A stretch of 18,430 bases of DNA from Ruminococcaceae bacterium UBA1227 (GTDB lineage Bacteria > Bacillota > Clostridia > Oscillospirales > Acutalibacteraceae): the NCBI GenBank assembly GCA_002309175.1, contig DBWX01000003.1, positions 51,508 to 69,937 of the forward strand, read 5' to 3'. The notes under the pieces were generated by a model. The model was not told the DNA's origin and searched no databases. It saw only the letters and a program-made list of their open reading frames with translations. The position numbers and the translations under genes were made by a program. Below, in pieces: positions 6,849 through 13,155 of this stretch (the stretch's first letter is position 1; each line of letters starts with the position of its first letter).

Positions 6849-8380
6849 TGAAACGTCGCTCCAGTCTTTTCAGTTCTGCGGGCATAGCCGTAGAGGGATG
6901 TCATTACGGGCTCTTCGCCTTCGTAGTCCCAGACGGTACGTCCTTCTATGCGGTAGATTGCTCCGCTCCATTCGACTTCATCCTTGAAGTCGGTGTACTC
7001 ATATGAGGTGAGGGTCAGGACTTTGTCGAGCGTGAGCGCGACTATCGAGTTGAATCTGTCGTCGAGGAAGCCCGGCTTCAGCGGATCGACGACCATGCTG
7101 CCGCCGTCAACGAGATAAGCGGCGCCCTTAGAGAAGGAGAGTACGGATGTTTCCGCATTGTACTCGAAGAAGACCTCGTTCGTGTTCTCCCAGAAGAACT
7201 TGAACTTATCACGCTCGGTTTCGAGCAGGTGGAGTGAACGGTTCGAGGATGAGAGGTCGGGATTTGAGAAGACCTCGTTTGCAATTGTATTGAGGTCGCG
7301 TGTGGACTGCTCAAACAGGGCGATATCCCTGCCGAGCTCTTCCTTAAGGCTCGGTGCTATCTCCTCGAGGCAATCCATGAGGAGAGGATTGAACTGGCCG
7401 CACTCGCCGTTTCTTATCATGTCGAGAGCCTGCTCGTGCGAGTATGCCGCCTTGTAGCAGCGCTCGCTGGTGAGCGCGTCATAGACGTCCGCTATCGAGA
7501 CTATCTGGGCGGCTATCGGAATCCTGTCGCCGGCCAGACCGTCCGGATATCCGCGGCCGTCAAAGCGCTCATGGTGCCAGCGCGCAATCTCATACGCGTA
7601 GCGGATGAGCGGCTCGTCCTTGCTGAAAGGTACGGCATTGAGTATTTTCGCACCCTCAAGTGAGTGTGTCTTTATTATTTCAAATTCCTCCGGTGTCAGT
7701 TTGCCCGGCTTGTTGAGAATGGCCTCCGGAATGGCAATCTTGCCTATGTCGTGAAGTGAGGAGGCCGTGCAGATAATCGGGACATCGGCACGCGGAATAT
7801 TGTAGTTGTTTGTTCTTGAGAGAAGGGCATTGAGAAGTTTCTCGGTTATTGTGTTGATATTCAGGCAGTGGGCCGAACTCTCGCCGTTTCTAAATTCCAC
7901 AATATGGGAGAGAACGGACACGAGCATGCGGCTGTTCTTTGAACGCTCGTAAATCTGGTGTGTTACGAGTTCCTCGAGTCTCTTCTGCTTTGAGTAGAGC
8001 ATTATCGTGTTCTGGACACGTCTGTAGACCATGTATGAGTCAAACGGTCTGAAGATAAAGTCGGTGGCGCCGAGTTTGTAGGCGCGCTCAACCGACTCCG
8101 CTCTCTGGTCAGCGGAGATGACTATTACGGGGATATTCTGTATCATGTTATTCTTGTTCATGACCTCAAGTACTGACATGCCGTCCATGACGGGCATGAT
8201 AAGGTCGAGAATAACCAGTGATACCTCTGTTGTGTGTTTTTCGAGATAGTTGACCGCCTCAAGACCATCGCAGGCTTCAGCTATTTCAAAGCGGTCAGCA
8301 AGAATGTCCGAGAGAATGGAACGGTTGAGTTCCGAGTCGTCGACTATAAGTATTTTGTAATTGTCGCCGATATTGTTCAT
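6845..8380 (-). CDS. Response regulator with HD-GYP c-di-GMP phosphodiesterase domain and C-terminal PAS-like domain
   Basis: A 511-residue protein with three modules. Residues 8-128 are a receiver domain with acidic pocket D14-D15 and phospho-acceptor D59; the normally invariant lysine is replaced by arginine (R111 in FRPFD). Residues about 145-345 are an HD-GYP domain with H210-D211 in HDIGK and the complete HHERFDGRGYP motif (269-279), so c-di-GMP hydrolysis is expected to be intact. Residues about 385-505 look like a PAS fold (FFWENTNEVFFEYN to the C-terminal aromatic strands), a possible second input. There is no DNA-binding domain. AGAAGGG precedes the ATG. It starts the minus-strand unit opposite the hybrid kinase, with the Hpt gene coupled behind it. 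The PAS call is the least certain part. Confidence 0.9.
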   Translation of the reverse strand: MNNIGDNYKILIVDDSELNRSILSDILADRFEIAEACDGLEAVNYLEKHTTEVSLVILDLIMPVMDGMSVLEVMNKNNMIQNIPVIVISADQRAESVERAYKLGATDFIFRPFDSYMVYRRVQNTIMLYSKQKRLEELVTHQIYERSKNSRMLVSVLSHIVEFRNGESSAHCLNINTITEKLLNALLSRTNNYNIPRADVPIICTASSLHDIGKIAIPEAILNKPGKLTPEEFEIIKTHSLEGAKILNAVPFSKDEPLIRYAYEIARWHHERFDGRGYPDGLAGDRIPIAAQIVSIADVYDALTSERCYKAAYSHEQALDMIRNGECGQFNPLLMDCLEEIAPSLKEELGRDIALFEQSTRDLNTIANEVFSNPDLSSSNRSLHLLETERDKFKFFWENTNEVFFEYNAETSVLSFSKGAAYLVDGGSMVVDPLKPGFLDDRFNSIVALTLDKVLTLTSYEYTDFKDEVEWSGAIYRIEGRTVWDYEGEEPVMTSLYGYARRTEKTGATFQ

Positions 8381-8418
8381 AAAACCCTTCTATCTTGGAA
8401 TAATCCAGTTTTTTCACA

Positions 8419-8433
8419 ACTTACATTGTAAGT
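8419..8433. promoter_or_regulatory. 15-nt palindrome overlapping a candidate minus-strand promoter
   Basis: ACTTACA and TGTAAGT form perfect 7-bp arms around one central T. On the minus strand its centre contains TACAAT (complement of 8425-8430), a good -10 box, with TTTACT 17 nt upstream as -35 (complement of 8448-8453). A regulator binding here would block the promoter of the HD-GYP/Hpt unit. This could be a real operator or a chance palindrome in AT-rich DNA. Confidence 0.4.
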
Positions 8434-8495
8434 AATTTCTATAAAAAAGTAAATAGAATTTATAAAAAATAGTATATTATATACAAAAATAGTGA

Positions 8496-8517
8496 TATAC
8501 TATTAGCACTAAGGTGG
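8496..8517 (+). promoter_or_regulatory. Candidate -10 box and ribosome-binding site of the hybrid kinase gene
   Basis: TATACT (8496-8501) is the best -10 candidate in a very AT-rich stretch, but no convincing -35 box is found 16-18 nt upstream. AAGGTGG (8511-8517), seven bases before the ATG at 8525, is a strong ribosome-binding site and fixes that start. The start of transcription remains uncertain. Confidence 0.35.
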
Positions 8518-8524
8518 TGAGGCT

Positions 8525-10216
8525 ATGCCCAGAAAAAGAACTACATTGATTGTCATAACGGTTGTCATAATGCTGTTTGTGGCAATCTGTACCTGGTATT
8601 CGTACCACAATATTAAAGAAGCGGTACGTATAGAGTCCTATCAGACAATGAATTCCATTGCCGAGGCTCTGACCGAGCGGGCAAAGAATGCCGAGGATTC
8701 CGATCTCGGCGCAATCAATCTTTATTATGGAAACGGCGAGGCCTTTATAATCGACAGGTCTTCGCACGAGGTCCTTTATAATTCAAGCGATGTAAAAATC
8801 GGCCCTGAACTGAAGAACCTCTTTGACAAGAATACTGTTCCGGATGGCATGTCCGCAATAAGAATGACAATAGACAGCGAGAGGGAACTCATACTCGCGG
8901 CGCCCGAGCGTACCGTCTATAATGCCGTGTACAGGGCACGGCAGGCTTTCGTGCTGCTTATAGCCGTTGAACTCTTTGCCTTTGCCGCATACATCTACCT
9001 CGTCTTTGCGAGTGCAAAGCGCAGCGTGGAGAAGACCCTCCTTGAGGAGCGCCTCAAGAAGGTTCAGAAGGCGGATGAGGCTAAATCGCTCTTTATCTCC
9101 AGCATGTCCCACGACCTTCGCGTACCCATGAGTTCATCCATAGGCTTTACTGACCTTGCATATGATAATGCTGAGAATCCCGAGAAGACACGTGAGTATT
9201 TAAAGAAAGTCAGGTCTTCAAACGAGCATCTCCTGACTCTCGTAAACGATATTATTGACGTTAACCGAATAGAAAACGGTAACATCAGCATAAAGGAGGA
9301 GGCGTACAACCTCTACTCTGTCGCGGCGGGAATCGAAGAGATGGTCCGTCCGGAAATTGAGGCGAAGAAGATTACGTTTGCAACCGACTTCTCCGGTATT
9401 GTCGATGAGAATGTCTATTGCGACAAACTGCATATAAAGCAGATTTTCTTCAATATTTTCTCCAACGCGGTCAAGTTCACTGACCCGGGCGGAAATATCA
9501 AGTTTGAAATAATACAGCTCAAATGCGATCATCCCGGATACGGTCTTTATGAGTTCCGTGTACGCGACTCGGGTATAGGCATTGGCGCCGACTTCATGCC
9601 CTATGTCTTTGATCCCTTCACGCGTGAGAACTCTGTCGGTGTAAACAAGACCACGGGAGCGGGTCTCGGACTTACCATCACGAAGCAGATTATAGATATG
9701 ATGGACGGCTCAATCGCCGTAAAGAGCGAGCCTTTCTCGGGCGCTGAGTTTATCGTAAGACTCCGCTTCAAACTCGCTTCAACCGGCGCGACACTCGGCA
9801 GCCGCAACGGAGATTATGAGGTCTTTACGGATAAGTTCCATGGCCTGAAACTGCTCCTTGCCGAGGACAACGGCCTCAATCGTGAGATGGAGAAGGAACT
9901 CCTTGAGGAGTGCGGCTTCATCGTAAACGACGTCGATGACGGAACGGGTGCCGTCGCCGTCATGGAACAGGCAAAAGCGGGCGAATATGCCGCCATCATC
10001 ATGGATGTCCAGATGCCTAACATGGACGGCTATGAGGCGACACGCCTCATCCGCAAGATGCCGGATCCCGCAATCGCCCGCATACCAATAGTCGCCATGA
10101 CGGCGAACGCCTTCAACGAGGACCGCTTAAAGTCCAGGGAGGCGGGTATGAACGCACACATCACAAAACCCATAGATATGGACAAACTCTTAAAGGTCCT
10201 GGACAAACTTATCTGA
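8525..10216 (+). CDS. Membrane-bound hybrid sensor histidine kinase with C-terminal receiver
   Basis: A 563-residue protein. A transmembrane helix lies near residues 7-25 and another near 137-157; the roughly 110 residues between them are extracytoplasmic and hold the pattern GEAFIIDRSSHEVLYN, suggestive of a small Cache-type sensor (inference). The cytoplasmic part has a dimerisation domain with phospho-acceptor H196 (SMSHDLRVPM), an ATPase domain with N314 in the N box, DSGIGIG (348-354) and GAGLGL (378-383), then a receiver with D494 as acceptor (IIMDVQMPNMDG) and K548. All catalytic residues are present. The architecture needs an Hpt partner to pass phosphate on, and one is encoded divergently. 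It is followed after 10 nt by the ABC transporter genes, probably in one transcript. Confidence 0.93.
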   Translation: MPRKRTTLIVITVVIMLFVAICTWYSYHNIKEAVRIESYQTMNSIAEALTERAKNAEDSDLGAINLYYGNGEAFIIDRSSHEVLYNSSDVKIGPELKNLFDKNTVPDGMSAIRMTIDSERELILAAPERTVYNAVYRARQAFVLLIAVELFAFAAYIYLVFASAKRSVEKTLLEERLKKVQKADEAKSLFISSMSHDLRVPMSSSIGFTDLAYDNAENPEKTREYLKKVRSSNEHLLTLVNDIIDVNRIENGNISIKEEAYNLYSVAAGIEEMVRPEIEAKKITFATDFSGIVDENVYCDKLHIKQIFFNIFSNAVKFTDPGGNIKFEIIQLKCDHPGYGLYEFRVRDSGIGIGADFMPYVFDPFTRENSVGVNKTTGAGLGLTITKQIIDMMDGSIAVKSEPFSGAEFIVRLRFKLASTGATLGSRNGDYEVFTDKFHGLKLLLAEDNGLNREMEKELLEECGFIVNDVDDGTGAVAVMEQAKAGEYAAIIMDVQMPNMDGYEATRLIRKMPDPAIARIPIVAMTANAFNEDRLKSREAGMNAHITKPIDMDKLLKVLDKLI

Positions 10217-10226
10217 GGAATACTCC

Positions 10227-10949
10227 ATGCTTGAAATCAAAAACGTCACAAAAACTTTTAACACCCTCAAAGCCGTTGATGACCTGAGTTTTCGGGTTGA
10301 AGACGGCGAGATAGTCGGATTTGTCGGCCCGAACGGTGCCGGCAAGACCACGACCATGAAGATTCTCACCGGAATCTTAAAACCCGACAGCGGAGAGGTC
10401 AACATCAACGGCTTCGACATGCAGAAGACACCCATCGAGGCCAAGGAGATAATAGGCTACATTGCCGACAGTCCCGACATGTTCCTCCGCCTCAAGGGCA
10501 TTGAGTTTTTGAACATAATCGCGGACATCTACAAGGTGCCGACAGACATCCGCCGCGAGCGCATAGAGACCTTTGCAACGCGCTTCGGTCTCATTGACGC
10601 CCTTGACCTGCCGATGCAGAACTACTCCCACGGTATGCGTCAGAAGATGATGGTTGCGGCAGCCCTTGTTCACAATCCGCCCGTGTGGATTCTGGACGAG
10701 CCCCTCATAGGCCTCGATCCGAAATCCGCGTACAACTTAAAGGGAATGATGCGCGAGCATGCCGATGCCGGTAACTGCGTACTCTTCTCCACACATGTAC
10801 TTGAAGTCGCCGAAAAGCTCTGCGATAAAATAATCATCATAAATCGCGGAAAGGACATATTCTACGGTACGATGGATGAACTTACCACCATGTACCCGGA
10901 CAAGGACTTTGAGCAGATCTTCCTTGAGATGACGGGTGAGAGCGTATGA
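10227..10949 (+). CDS. ABC transporter ATP-binding protein (ABC-2 exporter type)
   Basis: A 240-residue ATPase with Walker A GPNGAGKTT (34-42, K40 catalytic), signature YSHGMRQKM, Walker B VWILDEP and a C-terminal H-loop in LFSTHV. The YSHGM form of the signature is common in ATPases that pair with ABC-2-type permeases. Its start has GAGGA about seven bases upstream and lies 10 nt after the kinase stop; its TGA overlaps the permease ATG (ATGA). The two subunits therefore form one transporter, and the position points to co-expression with the kinase. The substrate is not known; peptide, drug or lipid export are all plausible for this class. Confidence 0.92.
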   Translation: MLEIKNVTKTFNTLKAVDDLSFRVEDGEIVGFVGPNGAGKTTTMKILTGILKPDSGEVNINGFDMQKTPIEAKEIIGYIADSPDMFLRLKGIEFLNIIADIYKVPTDIRRERIETFATRFGLIDALDLPMQNYSHGMRQKMMVAAALVHNPPVWILDEPLIGLDPKSAYNLKGMMREHADAGNCVLFSTHVLEVAEKLCDKIIIINRGKDIFYGTMDELTTMYPDKDFEQIFLEMTGESV

Positions 10950-12610
10950 CGACTTACCTGGCACTCTCCAAGGCGTTCATAAAGTCGCTTCAGATGAGCA
11001 AGTCGACTGACAGGCGTACGAGAATCATATTGAAGTTCATAATCGGACTGGTAGTGCTCTTTGTGTTCATACCGGTCGCGATTTTTTGCGCCATGATGAC
11101 CTATTCGCTCGTCACCAACCTCCAGTTCTTCCACATACAGGACCTGGGCGTTGCGATGATGCTTCACACAATCTGTCTCTTTACGCTGTTTTTCGGCTTC
11201 AATGTAATCTTCAGCGAATTTTATTTTTCCAGTGACATTGAATACGTAAGACCCTGGCCCGTCAGCGCATGGCAGCTTGTCGCCGCCAAGTTCTCAGTCT
11301 CGTATTATGTCGATAATATGATGCAGGTTTTCATGGTTGTCGCGAGTCTTGTGGGCTTCTTCGTCGCCATGAAACCCGGCGCCATGTCATATGTCGCCTC
11401 CGCCGTCGCGGTGGTTACATTGCCCATTCTTCCGCTCACTTACTGCGGCATAATAGCGATGGTGGTAATGCGTTTTACGAAATCGATCAACAACAAGGAG
11501 AGCGTTCAGCGCATATCCGCTCTCGTGCTCGCGGGCTTTATCCTGATGTTTGTCATAATGTTCCGTGTGTTTGCGAAAAATGCCGTTGACGCTATCAGCT
11601 TTTTCATCACCGAGACAAGCAGCCCGTTTGTCGAGTATATGAATCGCATATTCCCGACCATACATTTTATCTCAAGGGCCATAACATACGGCTCTGTGTC
11701 CGACCTTTTAATCTATATTCTCATAAACATAATTGCCGTGGCCTTCATGCTGTTCCTCTCGGAATTCCTTTATTTCAGGGGATTTGAGAACCTTGTCACG
11801 AACGTGAAGAACAAGCAGCGCAGCTTTGAGGAACTCATGAAAATATCGGTTCAGGGCACACAGAACCGTGCGTACATGAAGAAGGAAATTCTGATCCTTT
11901 TCAGGACGCCCTCGTTCTTCACAAACTGTATCCTGCCGAACTTTATCTGGCCGATCTTTGCCCTCATCATCTTAAAGATGCAGACGTACGATGTATCGAT
12001 CACCGCCCTTCGTATCTACAATATGAATGAGCCGAAGATTGTAGGATTCTTCCTCATTATGGGCTCCGTCGTCTTCTCGCTTATCATGACCGCGCTCAAT
12101 TCCCTGGCGTCAAACGCCATCTCGCGCGAGGGCAAGCACTTCCAGTTCATGAAGTATATACCCATACCGTATGACACACAGTGGGACATAAAAATACTCA
12201 TCTCCTGCGTATTTTCCTTTGTCGGTATATGGATGTATCTTCTCCCGTTCTGTATTATCATCCATACAAACTTCATCTACATCATCGTCTCGATTCTGCT
12301 GAGTATTCTGTCCATAACCTTTGTCTCGTACATGGGCATTTACATCGACAGCATTCAGCCGAAACTTATCTGGGATGACGAGCTTTCCGTTCTTCGCGAG
12401 AACACTAACGTTGCGCTCGTCATGGCGCTGGCGCTCGGAATAGGCATAGCCATAGCCTTTGTCGGCTATTCCTTCTATGCCTTCCTCAAGGTGCGCCTTC
12501 TCCTCGTCTCGCTCTCGCTCTTTGTCGTGCTCGCAATACTTAATCTCTTCGTTTTGTGGCGCACCTCGAAGAACGCCGTCCGGCGCATCGCCGAACAGGA
12601 AGAGACATAA
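10946..12610 (+). CDS. ABC transporter permease, ABC-2-like putative permease family
   Basis: A 554-residue integral membrane protein with about twelve hydrophobic segments: six in the N-terminal half (the first near residues 28-53), a central hydrophilic stretch around residues 285-320 (NVKNKQRSFEELMK and following), then six more. The N-terminal part with FSEFYFSSDIEYVRPWPVSAWQL resembles the large clostridial permease family paired with ATPases of the neighbouring type (PF16949-like, from memory). Being roughly double the size of a common ABC-2 permease, it may act as a single-chain permease. It overlaps the ATPase gene by 4 nt. A large inverted repeat followed by a T-rich stretch starts 19 nt after its stop and may end the transcript. 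Confidence 0.85.
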   Translation: MTTYLALSKAFIKSLQMSKSTDRRTRIILKFIIGLVVLFVFIPVAIFCAMMTYSLVTNLQFFHIQDLGVAMMLHTICLFTLFFGFNVIFSEFYFSSDIEYVRPWPVSAWQLVAAKFSVSYYVDNMMQVFMVVASLVGFFVAMKPGAMSYVASAVAVVTLPILPLTYCGIIAMVVMRFTKSINNKESVQRISALVLAGFILMFVIMFRVFAKNAVDAISFFITETSSPFVEYMNRIFPTIHFISRAITYGSVSDLLIYILINIIAVAFMLFLSEFLYFRGFENLVTNVKNKQRSFEELMKISVQGTQNRAYMKKEILILFRTPSFFTNCILPNFIWPIFALIILKMQTYDVSITALRIYNMNEPKIVGFFLIMGSVVFSLIMTALNSLASNAISREGKHFQFMKYIPIPYDTQWDIKILISCVFSFVGIWMYLLPFCIIIHTNFIYIIVSILLSILSITFVSYMGIYIDSIQPKLIWDDELSVLRENTNVALVMALALGIGIAIAFVGYSFYAFLKVRLLLVSLSLFVVLAILNLFVLWRTSKNAVRRIAEQEET

Positions 12611-12629
12611 TAACACACAATAATTAAGC

Positions 12630-12737
12630 CTTGGGGCACTCCCCGCCGGAAAACACACCTCGAGTATTTGCAGAGATTTATATTCTTAAGTGTAGGTCGC
12701 AAATAATACGGTGGTTTTCGTCGGGGAGTACCCCAAG
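12630..12737. repeat. Large imperfect inverted repeat / long hairpin (108 nt)
   Basis: The outer arms CTTGGGG-C-ACTCCCCG (12630-12645) and CGGGGAGT-A-CCCCAAG (12722-12737) pair except for one mismatch. Pairing continues inward with CG, AAAA/TTTT (12650-12653 with 12715-12718), CACC-type pairs (12656-12659 with 12710-12713) and TATTTGC/GCAAATA (12665-12671 with 12699-12705), leaving a loop of about 27 nt. Each arm also holds its own mini-palindrome (GGGGCACTCCCC and GGGGAGTACCCC). TCTTTTTATAT follows at 12738, so it may act as a terminator for the ABC operon. It could equally be a REPIN- or MITE-like element or a structured RNA. No coding potential is seen in 12611-12851. Confidence 0.75.
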
Positions 12738-12761
12738 TCTTTTTATATCCTATATTAGGAG

Positions 12762-12790
12762 TTGACTTGCCCTGGGAATGGGCATATAAT
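12762..12790 (+). promoter_or_regulatory. SigA-type promoter of the metal efflux operon
   Basis: TTGACT (12762-12767) and TATAAT (12785-12790) are separated by 17 nt, eleven of twelve positions matching the vegetative consensus. Transcription should start near 12797, inside the operator that follows directly. It is the best promoter in the window, as expected for one held down by a repressor. Confidence 0.85.
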
Positions 12791-12830
12791 ATTTGTGAAT
12801 AATTGAATAACTGTTCAAATATTCACAAAT
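12791..12830. promoter_or_regulatory. ArsR/SmtB-type operator, 40-bp dyad
   Basis: Arms of 17 bp (ATTTGTGAATAATTGAA and TTCAAATATTCACAAAT) match at 16 of 17 positions around the 6-nt centre TAACTG. The core TGAA-N6-TTCA is the known recognition pattern of SmtB/CzrA-type repressors. The site begins at the base after the -10 box and covers the start of transcription, so binding would block initiation. The SmtB-type regulator encoded 22 nt downstream is the obvious ligand. The outer TGTGAATA/TATTCACA arms may be a second binding layer. Confidence 0.85.
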
Positions 12831-12851
12831 TAACGGAAGGGAGGAGAGCTA

Positions 12852-13154
12852 ATGGAAAACTGGTCGGCAGAGGAGTTTCAGATACTTGCCGAGCTGTTTA
12901 AACTGTTCGGCGACGGCACGAGAATAAGAATTCTCACTGCGCTTAAGGACGGCGAAAAGTGCGTGCGCGACATAGCGGACGAACTTGACATGAATGTTTC
13001 GGCCATCTCTCATCAGCTCAAATCCCTGAAGGTGGCCAACATGGTCAAGTCCCGCAGAGACGGACAGAATATTTACTACGCCTTAAGCGATGACCATGTT
13101 GAATCAATAATCAACATAGGACTTGAACATATAAGAGAAGGAAAGGAAAACTGA
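12852..13154 (+). CDS. ArsR/SmtB-family metal-sensing repressor
   Basis: A 100-residue winged-helix protein. The recognition helix region is NVSAISHQLKSLK (residues 48-60), typical of the family. The C-terminal helix carries D80, H82, H93 and E96, exactly the D-x-H-x10-H-x2-E pattern of the alpha5 zinc site of SmtB. In the alpha3 helix, C37 (KCVRDI) occupies the first cysteine of the CadC/ArsR ELCVC motif, but the second is arginine, so that site should not be functional. Zinc, or cobalt or cadmium, is the likely inducer. AGGAGA precedes the ATG. It probably binds the dyad at 12791-12830 and represses its own operon; the ATPase gene follows after one base. Confidence 0.9.
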   Translation: MENWSAEEFQILAELFKLFGDGTRIRILTALKDGEKCVRDIADELDMNVSAISHQLKSLKVANMVKSRRDGQNIYYALSDDHVESIINIGLEHIREGKEN

Positions 13155-13155
13155 C

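Noticed and set aside
12748..12760. Palindrome TCCTA-TAT-TAGGA just upstream of the efflux promoter -35 box
   Set aside because: Only 5-bp arms in AT-rich DNA; the much stronger dyad at 12791-12830 explains regulation.
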